Shown here one piece after another: positions 31,821 to 38,933 of a stretch of 64,000 nt of DNA. The notes below the pieces were generated by a model. That model was not told the DNA's origin. It did not search any database and saw only the letters and a list, made by a program, of their open reading frames with translations. Positions within the stretch are counted from its first letter, which is position 1; every line of letters starts with the position of its first letter. This DNA comes from Shouchella shacheensis. Its GTDB lineage: Bacteria; Bacillota; Bacilli; Bacillales; Bacillaceae_D. The translations under genes were made by a program, and so were the position numbers. The stretch covers positions 37,087-101,086 of the forward strand of contig NZ_KQ947395.1 in assembly GCF_001484965.1 (NCBI RefSeq), in the 5' to 3' direction.

Positions 31821-32849
31821 ATTTTGAAGAGTGGAGGAATCACGAACAATGAGTTCTGGTTGATAGATCACGCTCTTTGGGGCGGTCTCGATGCCCTGCA
31901 TTCGGCTGTGCAGAAGAAACCCAGCTTGCTCCCCGATTTCTGAGGCATGTGAAGTTACAGAGGAGAGGGAAGGATTGAATGTTCCGCTTTCCGGCGTATT
32001 ATCAAAGCCGATAATGGCAAGATCTTTCCCAGGTTTAATGCCTAACTGATTCAGTTTTGCCATAACACCGAAAGCGACAATATCATTAAAACAAAAGATC
32101 GCTGTACAATCGGAGAAATCTTGTAAGGCGACGAGATCCTCGCAAGACTTTGCGCCCCCTTCACGAGTGGCTGTGCTGGGAATCACAAGGGAAGGAAGAA
32201 CATCAACTTCTGCCTGCATAAGCGCTTTTTTGTAACCACTTATGCGATCTTGCCAGGCAGTAGCATTCTCAGAACCTCCCAAGAAAGCAATGTGCCTGTG
32301 TCCTTCTTCAATTAAATGATTGACGGCAAGTTGTGCGCCAGCCTCATAATCAATCCCCACGTAATCAAAATACATCGAAGTGGGCTTTTTTACCGTTGTG
32401 ACCACGGGCACCTGGAACTGCTTTAATTGAGCGAGCGTGGCCGTCTCGTCCCCTTCAGCGGCAGGGATGAGGATGATGCCTCCGACGCGATACTCCATCA
32501 TCGTAGAGAGTAACTTATTTTGCTTCTCCCCCTCGTCAAAGGTTGACCCGAGTAAGACGGTGTATCCTTCTTTGTCCAGACTTCGATAGACGCCGGATAA
32601 AAGTTCAGCCGTAAAGGGGTTGCCAATGTCCGTCATAATGAGGCCAACCGTTGTCGCTTTCTTTAATCGCAATCCTGCGGCTACACGGTCATAGACGTAG
32701 CCTAGTTCTTCTATGGACGCTTGAACGCGCTCCTTTGTTTTTTTCGATATGCTTTTGCTGTTTCGTACAGCGAGCGAAGCAGTCGCTCTTGAAACACCAG
32801 CATGATTAGCAACATCTAGCAATGTCACCCGCCCAGTTTTTTTTGACAC
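31809..32849 (-). CDS. LacI/CcpA-family transcriptional regulator of the TRAP regulon
   Basis: A 346-residue LacI-family regulator. The helix-turn-helix is at residues 9-30 (TLLDVANHAGVSRATASLAV), with hinge YDRVAAGLRLKK, and the rest is a periplasmic-binding-protein-like ligand domain ending in ELIVRDSS. It begins with GTG behind AAGAGGTGAG. It is divergent from dctPQM, and both promoters contain a palindrome centred on ATCGAT, the CG-centred kind of site LacI-family proteins bind. The same motif precedes two more genes of the block, so this is the best candidate for its regulator. Autoregulation is likely. The effector is not known; a Crh-like protein in the same regulon is a possible partner. 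Confidence 0.88.
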   Translation of the reverse strand: MSKKTGRVTLLDVANHAGVSRATASLAVRNSKSISKKTKERVQASIEELGYVYDRVAAGLRLKKATTVGLIMTDIGNPFTAELLSGVYRSLDKEGYTVLLGSTFDEGEKQNKLLSTMMEYRVGGIILIPAAEGDETATLAQLKQFQVPVVTTVKKPTSMYFDYVGIDYEAGAQLAVNHLIEEGHRHIAFLGGSENATAWQDRISGYKKALMQAEVDVLPSLVIPSTATREGGAKSCEDLVALQDFSDCTAIFCFNDIVAFGVMAKLNQLGIKPGKDLAIIGFDNTPESGTFNPSLSSVTSHASEIGEQAGFLLHSRMQGIETAPKSVIYQPELIVRDSSTLQNKNP

Positions 32850-32863
32850 GGTTTCTCACCTCT

Positions 32864-32877
32864 TGTAAACGCTTGCG
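32864..32877. promoter_or_regulatory. cre-like site in the LacI-type gene leader
   Basis: TGTAAACGCTTGCG matches the CcpA box TGWAANCGNTNWCA except at two of its last three bases. It lies just downstream of the regulator's -10 element, where binding would block transcription, suggesting catabolite control of the block. Confidence 0.5.
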
Positions 32878-32882
32878 AGTAA

Positions 32883-32912
32883 ATCATAATACTAAATCGA
32901 TTGAAGATGCAA
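32883..32912 (-). promoter_or_regulatory. Promoter of the LacI-type gene with internal ATCGAT operator
   Basis: On the minus strand TTGCAT (32912-32907) and TATGAT (32888-32883) are 18 bases apart. The spacer contains TCAATCGATTTAGT (ATCGAT core at 32896-32901), one of four such motifs in the block, so repression of its own promoter is likely. Confidence 0.6.
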
Positions 32913-32996
32913 GGAATCTACATCTTACTTTTAAAACCTTGAAGGGGAATAGCAACATTGACTTTCGAAAGTTTTTAGTTTTTTTATAAAAAGGAA

Positions 32997-33025
32997 TTGA
33001 TTAGATCGATTAAATCAAGTAGAAT
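32997..33025 (+). promoter_or_regulatory. Promoter and operator of the TRAP operon
   Basis: TTGATT (32997-33002) and TAGAAT (33020-33025) are exactly 17 bases apart. The imperfect palindrome TTGATT-N2-ATCGAT-N2-AATCAA spans 32997-33018, so a bound repressor would cover the -35 and the spacer. Confidence 0.7.
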
Positions 33026-33050
33026 TGAGATGTTAGTAATTGAAACTTAA

Positions 33051-33065
33051 TTCCATTCAATGGAA
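33051..33065. promoter_or_regulatory. Palindrome TTCCATT-C-AATGGAA in the dctP leader
   Basis: A perfect 15-base palindrome about 25 bases after the -10 element. Its half ATGGAA(C/T) also occurs as paired boxes upstream of two other promoters in the block (36341-36370 and 44621-44650), which suggests a second regulator, perhaps the IclR-type protein encoded at 45731. Confidence 0.5.
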
Positions 33066-33123
33066 CTTTGCTGTAAGCGCTACTCTAAGTGAAGGATGTA
33101 TTTGTATACGAAGGAGGTTCATT

Positions 33124-34167
33124 ATGAGAAAAAAAGCGATAGGTCTACTATTGACTAGTTCTGTTCTGGCTGTTTCCGGTTGCTCAAGCATGTCGAGTGA
33201 AGCTTCGGAAGATGACGAGAAAGTGATGCGTCTTGCTGTGGCAACATCGGAGGAGCGTTCATTGACACAGGGGCTGTATAAGTTTGAGGAAATCGTGGAG
33301 AGAGAAACAGAAGGCGATGTTCAAGTCGAGGTGTTTGCGAGCGGCCAGTTAGGCGGGGACAGGGAAGTCTTTGAAGGCTTGCAGCTTAATACGATTCAGG
33401 GCACGACCATATCTACGGGCCCCGTAGCACAATTTGCAGAGCGTTTTGAAGTCTTTGATTTGCCTTTTTTATTTGAGGATGAGGAAAGCGCTTACGAAGT
33501 TTTGGACGGATCTATTGGTGATGATTTACTGATGGATTTGCCAGATCAGAATGTGATTGGGCTCAATTACTGGGAGAATGGGTTCAGACAGCTTACGAAT
33601 AACGCCAGAGAAGTGAACAGTGTCGAGGATGTGAGTGGGCTTGATGTTAGAACGCTCGAAAATTCTCTTCATATGGATCTTTGGCGTGCGTTAGGGGCTA
33701 ACCCTACGCCCATTAATTATACAGAGCTCTATGTGTCATTGGAACAAGGGACAGTCAATGGTCAGGAAAATCCGGTTGGAAATGTAACGAACGATAGGTT
33801 CTATGAAGTACAGCAGTATATCACGCGAACAGATCATATTTACAACGCGAGCGTTTTCATGATCAGTAAGCCTTTCTGGGATTCGCTTACGGCCGAAGAA
33901 CAGGAGATTATGACTGCCGCAGCCGACGAAGCGAGAGACCATCAGCGTGAATTAAATCGGCAGGAAAGTGAAGAAGGTTATGGGTTTATAGAAGCAGAGG
34001 GAATGACCGTTACCGAACTGTCTGAAGAAGAGCGGCAAGAATTTATAGACGCTACGAGAGCAGTTATTGATAACTATACGAAAGCGAACGGTGACGAATT
34101 GGTAAACGAAATTCTGGAAGCTTCAGAAGAGCATAACGAAACGAATGAAGGGAAGGTGACACCATGA
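33124..34167 (+). CDS. dctP: TRAP transporter substrate-binding lipoprotein DctP
   Basis: A 347-residue extracytoplasmic receptor of a tripartite ATP-independent periplasmic (TRAP) transporter. The lipoprotein signal ends in LAVSGCSSM (lipid-anchored Cys near residue 19). The mature protein has family marks FASGQLGGDREVFEGLQLNTI, FEVFDLPFLF and DVSGLDVRTLEN, where the conserved Arg expected to bind the substrate carboxylate sits near residue 180. GGLNYWENGFRQLTN-type segment fits DctP. ATG 33124 follows AAGGAGGTTC; the longer frame to 33040 is rejected. It is the first gene of dctPQM plus an HPr-like gene, behind the LacI-type operator. Confidence 0.94.
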   Translation: MRKKAIGLLLTSSVLAVSGCSSMSSEASEDDEKVMRLAVATSEERSLTQGLYKFEEIVERETEGDVQVEVFASGQLGGDREVFEGLQLNTIQGTTISTGPVAQFAERFEVFDLPFLFEDEESAYEVLDGSIGDDLLMDLPDQNVIGLNYWENGFRQLTNNAREVNSVEDVSGLDVRTLENSLHMDLWRALGANPTPINYTELYVSLEQGTVNGQENPVGNVTNDRFYEVQQYITRTDHIYNASVFMISKPFWDSLTAEEQEIMTAAADEARDHQRELNRQESEEGYGFIEAEGMTVTELSEEERQEFIDATRAVIDNYTKANGDELVNEILEASEEHNETNEGKVTP

Positions 34168-34745
34168 AAGCAGGCATTCAGTGGTTGGATCGACACTTTG
34201 AAGAATGTTTTCTTGTGTTCTTTTCTAGTATCATGGTGGGTTCGATTGCATTACAAGTGTTCATGCGGTTTGTGATGGGGTCTTCGCTGGAATGGTCGGA
34301 GGAATTGGCCCGTTATTGCTTTATATGGCTTGTGTACATGGGCATCAGCTACGGTGTAAAAAAGCAGAGACATATTAAAGTCGATGTGATGCTTCTATTG
34401 TTTAAAGATAAAGCAAAAGTCGCCCTCAATACATTGTCGAATGTCATTTTTTTAGCGTTTGCGCTCTTCGTTGTTCTTAATGGCACGACTATTGCGTTTT
34501 ACATCCTGGAATGGGGTCAGACTTCTCCGGCGATGAATCTACCAATGGGGCTTGTCTACCTGGCTACACCGATCGGGATGGGAGCCGCTTCGATTCGCCT
34601 TATTCAGCAAATCATCAAGCAAGTCCAATACCTTTCAGGAAAAAATGTCAGTAAAGAAGAGGTTGTCGATGACCGGATGGTCGATAATTACGGCGCAAGC
34701 GATGAACTGGAAGGCAGCCTCCAGAAAGAGGGGGAAAGAGCATGA
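34164..34745 (+). CDS. dctQ: TRAP transporter small permease DctQ
   Basis: A 193-residue membrane protein with four membrane segments (about residues 14-36, 48-66, 90-112 and 128-150). WSEELARYCFIWLVYMGISYGVKKQRHIKVDV (about 44-75, landmarks only) is the DctQ signature. It overlaps dctP and dctM by four bases each, so the three subunits are translationally coupled. Its long charged C-terminal tail is slightly unusual. Confidence 0.92.
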   Translation: MKAGIQWLDRHFEECFLVFFSSIMVGSIALQVFMRFVMGSSLEWSEELARYCFIWLVYMGISYGVKKQRHIKVDVMLLLFKDKAKVALNTLSNVIFLAFALFVVLNGTTIAFYILEWGQTSPAMNLPMGLVYLATPIGMGAASIRLIQQIIKQVQYLSGKNVSKEEVVDDRMVDNYGASDELEGSLQKEGERA

Positions 34746-36013
34746 CGGCAGCCGTTTTATTTGGCAGCTTTGCGACATTGTTGCTTATTAGCGTTCCGAT
34801 TGGCATAGCTTTAGGAGTGGCATCACTGATTGCCCTTATCTATTCAGGAGCTCTGCCCGTAGAGTACATTACACAAAACCTTATTACAGCTGTAGATTCC
34901 TTTCCGATCATGGCTGTGCCGTTTTTTATTTTAGCAGGTGAAATTATGGGAAGAGGAGGAGTGACGGATCGTCTTTTTGATGTAGCCAATAAGCTGGTCG
35001 GCAATAGGACCGGAGGCTTTGCGATGGCGACGATTATCACGTGCATGTTTTTTGCTGCAATCTCCGGCTCAGGGCCTGCAACGGTTGCTGCCATTGGGGG
35101 AATTATGATCCCTGCAATGGTGAAGATGGGCTATGATAAAAAGTTTGCGACAGCACTCGTCGCGGCAGCAGGTTCTCTAGGAGTGATTATTCCCCCCAGT
35201 ATCCCAATGGTTATCTACGGGATCACAGGCGGCGCTTCTGTAGGAGATTTGTTTATTGCAGGGATTGTCCCAGGGGTTTTAGTAGCCATCGGTCTCATGC
35301 TCTACGCGTATATTTATTCAAGGAAAAAGGGATACCGTGGAACAGGAGTGAAATTTACGTTCAGAAGCTTCTTTAAAGCAAGCTGGGAAGCAAAATGGGC
35401 GTTGTTAATCCCAGTGATTATTCTTGGGGGGATTTACGGCGGCGTATTCACTCCGACCGAAGCGGCCGCAGTAGCCGTCGTGTATGGATTGGTCGCCGGG
35501 CTGTTGTTGTACAAGGAACTAAAGCTTAAGGATCTCCCTAAGGTGATGGCCGACTCAGCTCTGACAACGGCAACGGTTTTAATTATTATTGGAACAGCTA
35601 CGGTGTTCGGCAGAATTATGACGATTGAGCAAATACCAAGCAGAGTGGCAGAAGGGATGCTGGCTTTATCGGAGAACCCAATCATCATTATTTTACTGAT
35701 CACTGTCCTTCTTTTAATCATTGGCTGCTTTATGGATACACTGGCCGCTATTATCATTTTAACGCCATTATTGCTGCCAATTGCTGTGGAACTTGGATAC
35801 AACCCGGTTCACTTTGGGATTATTATGGTTGTAAACCTTGCGATTGGGTTTATCACACCCCCTTTAGGAGTGAACCTCTTCGTAGCATCGGGCATCTCCG
35901 GGTTATCCATCGAATCCTTAGCCAAGTCCGTTATTCCGTTTTTTGTGGCAACACTGGTTACTTTGCTAGTCATCACGTTTCTTCCTCAACTTTCTTTATT
36001 TTTTCTAGACTAA
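34742..36013 (+). CDS. dctM: TRAP transporter large permease DctM
   Basis: A 423-residue polytopic membrane protein with about twelve segments, the sodium-driven translocation subunit of the TRAP system. The DctM marks are PFFILAGEIMGRGGVTDRLFD (about residues 58-78), AISGSGPATVAAIGG, GSLGVIIPPSIPMVIYG and FTPTEAAAVAVVYGL. With DctP and DctQ it imports a carboxylate, not identifiable from sequence. It is followed 25 bp later by the HPr-like gene in the same transcript. Confidence 0.94.
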   Translation: MTAAVLFGSFATLLLISVPIGIALGVASLIALIYSGALPVEYITQNLITAVDSFPIMAVPFFILAGEIMGRGGVTDRLFDVANKLVGNRTGGFAMATIITCMFFAAISGSGPATVAAIGGIMIPAMVKMGYDKKFATALVAAAGSLGVIIPPSIPMVIYGITGGASVGDLFIAGIVPGVLVAIGLMLYAYIYSRKKGYRGTGVKFTFRSFFKASWEAKWALLIPVIILGGIYGGVFTPTEAAAVAVVYGLVAGLLLYKELKLKDLPKVMADSALTTATVLIIIGTATVFGRIMTIEQIPSRVAEGMLALSENPIIIILLITVLLLIIGCFMDTLAAIIILTPLLLPIAVELGYNPVHFGIIMVVNLAIGFITPPLGVNLFVASGISGLSIESLAKSVIPFFVATLVTLLVITFLPQLSLFFLD

Positions 36014-36038
36014 GTACAGTACAGACGGAGGTCGAAGA

Positions 36039-36293
36039 ATGGAAATTAACCAAGAGATAGTCATCCATATTGATGAGGAGCAGACAATCGTCGAGCTAAG
36101 TGACAAGATGCAGGCGTATGATTCGGAAATTTATCTGAAAAAGATGTACAGGGGCGTTCTGCATGAGATTAATTTAAAAAGTTTGCTGGGGCTTATCACG
36201 ATTCATCTGGGAAATGGGGATGAGGTTTTAATTCGTGTGGTGGGACACGATGCGGATCTTGCCTTACAGGCAGTGGTGGATTATTTAACTTGA
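36039..36293 (+). CDS. HPr/Crh-like protein without the phosphorylatable histidine
   Basis: An 84-residue HPr-fold protein. The second half aligns well with HPr: YDSEIYLKK, then EINLKSLLGLITIHLGNGDEVLIRVVGHDADLAL. The regulatory serine equivalent to HPr Ser46 is kept (S48 in NLKSLLG). The active-site GIHARPA is gone: by alignment the His15 position is Glu13 within IDEEQTI. It therefore cannot pass phosphate in a PTS but could still be a target of HPr kinase, which is the logic of Crh. A four-residue insertion precedes NLKS. It is last in the dctPQM operon, near a LacI/CcpA-family gene. AGGTCGAAG precedes ATG with moderate fit. Confidence 0.8.
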   Translation: MEINQEIVIHIDEEQTIVELSDKMQAYDSEIYLKKMYRGVLHEINLKSLLGLITIHLGNGDEVLIRVVGHDADLALQAVVDYLT

Positions 36294-36300
36294 TGGGGGG

Positions 36301-36330
36301 AGGCGGTTCTGTGATGAATCGCCTTTATTT
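36301..36330 (+). terminator. Terminator of the dctPQM-hpr operon
   Basis: AGGCGGTT pairs with AATCGCCT (one G-T pair) across a short loop and is followed by TTATTTTATTT. Confidence 0.75.
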
Positions 36331-36340
36331 TATTTCGTTG

Positions 36341-36403
36341 TATGGAACTAACGAAAAAATAATGGAATTAATGATTGCGTTTTCAGTAAACATAAGGTAC
36401 AAT
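36341..36403 (+). promoter_or_regulatory. Promoter of the aldehyde dehydrogenase operon with paired GGAAYTAA boxes
   Basis: TTGCGT (36375-36380) and TACAAT (36398-36403) are 17 bases apart. Two boxes, GGAACTAA (36344) and GGAATTAA (36364), lie 20 bp apart, the second 11 bp before the -35. The same box spacing, distance and nearly the same promoter occur at 44621-44683. Confidence 0.7.
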
Positions 36404-36433
36404 CTTAATTAAAGGCAAAGTCAATCATAAAAA

Positions 36434-36450
36434 TTAATTAGATCGATACA
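36434..36450. promoter_or_regulatory. ATCGAT operator upstream of the aldehyde dehydrogenase operon
   Basis: TTAATTAGATCGATACA carries the ATTAGATCGAT half shared with the dctP operator (core ATCGAT 36442-36447). It lies about 40 bases downstream of the -10 element, 20 bases before the start codon. Confidence 0.6.
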
Positions 36451-36469
36451 ACAGAAAGAAGGTGTTCGT

Positions 36470-37897
36470 TTGAAAACCGCATATCCTTATATAAATGGGA
36501 AATGGATTCAAGAGGAAAGGGAAAGCACCGACATTTTCAATCCTTACTCAAAAGAAGTGATCGGAAAGCAATATGCCGCTACAACGAGTGATGTTGAAGA
36601 GGCGCTTAACGGCGTTTATGAAGCACGTAAGCGAGTGAAAAGCATGCCTGCTTATGAACGAGCGAGAATTTTGCAGCGGGCCGCGTTCCTATTAGAGGAA
36701 AGAAAGCATGAGTTTGCGCAGCTGATTTCCAAAGAGCTAGGAAAGGCGCTTAAAAACACGAAAGATGAGGTGGCTCGCTCGGTTGAAACGTTGGAACTGT
36801 CTGCCGAAGAAGCCAAACGCTTACACGGCGAAACAATTCCAGGTGACGCTTCGGAACGTGGCGTACGTACCTTAGCTCATACGTACCGGGTTCCAGCAGG
36901 TGTCATTGCCGCTATCACCCCTTTTAACGCACCGCTTAACCTCGTTTGTCATAAAGTTGGCCCTGCGTTTGCGGCCGGCAACACGGTGATCTTAAAGCCA
37001 GCACCGCAAACAACACTGATTGCCACGGCGTTCCTTGAATTACTTCTTGAAGCCGGGTACCCAGAGCATGGCATCAGCATGGTTCTTGGAGGGGTAGAAA
37101 CAGGCAGACAGATCGTCGCCGATGAGAGAGTCAATGTGATCTCATTCACGGGCGGGGTGGTTGCAGCAAGAGATATTACGAAGCAAGCAGGCATGAAAAA
37201 AGTATTGCTTGAGCTTGGTGGGAATTCATCGACAATTGTACATGAAGATGCGGATATTGCAGATGCCGCTAAGCAATGTGCAAAGACGGGCTTCAGCAAC
37301 TCTGGGCAAAGCTGTATCTCTGTTCAACGCATTTACGTCCACGCCTCCATTGTCGATGCCTTTACAACACAGTTGAAAAAAGAAGTCGAGCAATTAAAGG
37401 CAGGAAACCCGTTAAGCGAGTCTACTGATGTTGGCACGCTTGTCGATGAAGAGGCAGCCGCTCGCATTAAAGATTGGATCGATTCAGCTGTAAGCGCTGG
37501 TGGCGAACTTGTCACAGGTGGCATTCAGGAGGGGGTTTGCGTGAAGCCTACAGTCTTGCGGAATCCGCCTAAAACGGAAAACGTTGTGTGTCAGGAAGTA
37601 TTTGGGCCAATCGTCAGTGTCCTTTCTTACCAATCCATTGATGAAGCGATTGCAGAGACCAATCGATCCGACTTCGGACTGCAGGCAGGTGTGTTTACCA
37701 ATCAGTTTGATCTTATTTATAAAGTAGCGGAGGAAGTAGAGGTAGGGGGCGTGGTGATGAATGGAACGTCTAATTTCCGTTTGGATCATTGGCCGTATGG
37801 AGGCATTAAAAACAGTGGAATTGGGCGGGAAGGTCCGAGGTTTGCGATTGAGGAAATGACAGAAACCAAAATGATTGTTCTGAAACTCCCTAAATAA
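36470..37897 (+). CDS. NAD(P)-dependent aldehyde dehydrogenase
   Basis: A 475-residue aldehyde dehydrogenase of the large ALDH superfamily, oxidising an aldehyde to an acid. The catalytic C282 is in FSNSGQSCISVQRI, the general base E248 in LLELGGNSS and N153 in TPFNAPLNL, so it is catalytically complete. TFTGG-type nucleotide motif reads ISFTGGV. It resembles the lactaldehyde/glyceraldehyde-3-phosphate (non-phosphorylating) branch. The start is TTG at 36470 behind AGAAGGTG. It is the first of five genes likely co-transcribed, regulated by the two motifs upstream. The substrate is unknown; an aldehyde made by the adjacent alcohol dehydrogenase is the simplest guess. Confidence 0.92.
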   Translation: MKTAYPYINGKWIQEERESTDIFNPYSKEVIGKQYAATTSDVEEALNGVYEARKRVKSMPAYERARILQRAAFLLEERKHEFAQLISKELGKALKNTKDEVARSVETLELSAEEAKRLHGETIPGDASERGVRTLAHTYRVPAGVIAAITPFNAPLNLVCHKVGPAFAAGNTVILKPAPQTTLIATAFLELLLEAGYPEHGISMVLGGVETGRQIVADERVNVISFTGGVVAARDITKQAGMKKVLLELGGNSSTIVHEDADIADAAKQCAKTGFSNSGQSCISVQRIYVHASIVDAFTTQLKKEVEQLKAGNPLSESTDVGTLVDEEAAARIKDWIDSAVSAGGELVTGGIQEGVCVKPTVLRNPPKTENVVCQEVFGPIVSVLSYQSIDEAIAETNRSDFGLQAGVFTNQFDLIYKVAEEVEVGGVVMNGTSNFRLDHWPYGGIKNSGIGREGPRFAIEEMTETKMIVLKLPK

Positions 37898-37931
37898 ACG
37901 AAAGGTATAACTCATATAAGGTGGTGAATAA

Positions 37932-38933
37932 ATGCTCGGCCTGATATTAAAAAATCCTGGGGAGCTAGAGCTTACGGAACAGCTTTCAACAGCTAGACTT
38001 ACGGATACTGATGTAAAAATACGCCTGCTTTACGGGGGGATATGTGGGTCAGACTTAAGCGTTTATCGCGGAAAACTCACGCATGCAAGCTATCCTGTTA
38101 TTCCTGGCCATGAACTTTTAGGGGAAGTGATTGACAAAGGAGCAGATGTAACAACCCCTATAGGAAGCCGCGTAGTCGTTATGCCCAATTCCTTTTGCGC
38201 TGAATGTGAGTGGTGCAAAAAGGGGAAGACGAATGTTTGTCCACATAAGGCCTCTTTAGGAATCAACATAGACGGAGGGTTTGCGCAGGAATTTGTCATT
38301 TCTTCTCGCTACGTTCTGCCCATTCCTGCTTCGCTTCCGAGTGAGAGAGCGGTCTTAGTAGAGCCTTTTGCTGTCATTGTTCATGCGTTGAGAAAGGTGA
38401 ACATCGAAAAAGGAACGTCAGTGGCGGTGATTGGCTGTGGAACGGAAGGTCTGCTTGCTGTAACACTTGCCCATCATTTAGGCGCAAACCTATGCGCCAT
38501 AGATATCAATATGAACAAGCTAGAGAAAGTGAAAACGATTGACCCGGGCATTCAGGTGGCGCTTCCGCATGAAGTAGGTCATTCACAGTTCGATGTGGTG
38601 ATAGAGGCAGCTGGAGTGAAATCATCGGTCGAACAATCAGTGGAAATTGTGAAGCCAGGTGGGAACATTGTCCTTGTTGGCATGACCGCAGAAGCCAATT
38701 TCCCCATCATGAAAATTGTTCGCAATGAGATATCGATTCATGGGTCAATCATTTACCAATTTCCGACCGACTTTGAAAAAGCGGCGCAATATCTAGCGAA
38801 TCCGTCGTTTAATATTAACGATGTGATTTCAAAAATAGTGCCATTCAAAGAGTATCAACTCGCTTACGACGAAGCTTTAACTGGGGAGTACGGGAAGATT
38901 ATTCTTGATTTTAGGGAGGACGTTCACGTATGA
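37932..38933 (+). CDS. Zinc-dependent alcohol/polyol dehydrogenase (MDR family)
   Basis: A 333-residue medium-chain dehydrogenase/reductase. The catalytic zinc site is formed by C38 in GGICGSD, the H in IPGHELLGE and a Glu near 145. The structural zinc loop has four Cys in CAECEWCKKGKTNVC. The Rossmann motif is VAVIGCGTEGLLAV, more distant than the usual GxGxxG. It resembles sorbitol, threonine and idonate dehydrogenases, so it oxidises a secondary or primary alcohol with NAD(P). AGGTGGTG precedes ATG. It overlaps the next gene by four bases. Confidence 0.9.
   Translation: MLGLILKNPGELELTEQLSTARLTDTDVKIRLLYGGICGSDLSVYRGKLTHASYPVIPGHELLGEVIDKGADVTTPIGSRVVVMPNSFCAECEWCKKGKTNVCPHKASLGINIDGGFAQEFVISSRYVLPIPASLPSERAVLVEPFAVIVHALRKVNIEKGTSVAVIGCGTEGLLAVTLAHHLGANLCAIDINMNKLEKVKTIDPGIQVALPHEVGHSQFDVVIEAAGVKSSVEQSVEIVKPGGNIVLVGMTAEANFPIMKIVRNEISIHGSIIYQFPTDFEKAAQYLANPSFNINDVISKIVPFKEYQLAYDEALTGEYGKIILDFREDVHV

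Noticed and set aside
32941-32990. TTGACT-TATAAA as the dctP promoter
   Set aside because: The spacing is about 21 bases. The TTGATT-17-TAGAAT pair just downstream is well spaced and coincides with the operator.
36331-36360. Inverted repeat TTTCGTT...AACGAAA as a terminator
   Set aside because: The loop is long and AT-rich and there is a better terminator at 36301-36330. The region is better explained by the paired GGAAYTAA boxes.
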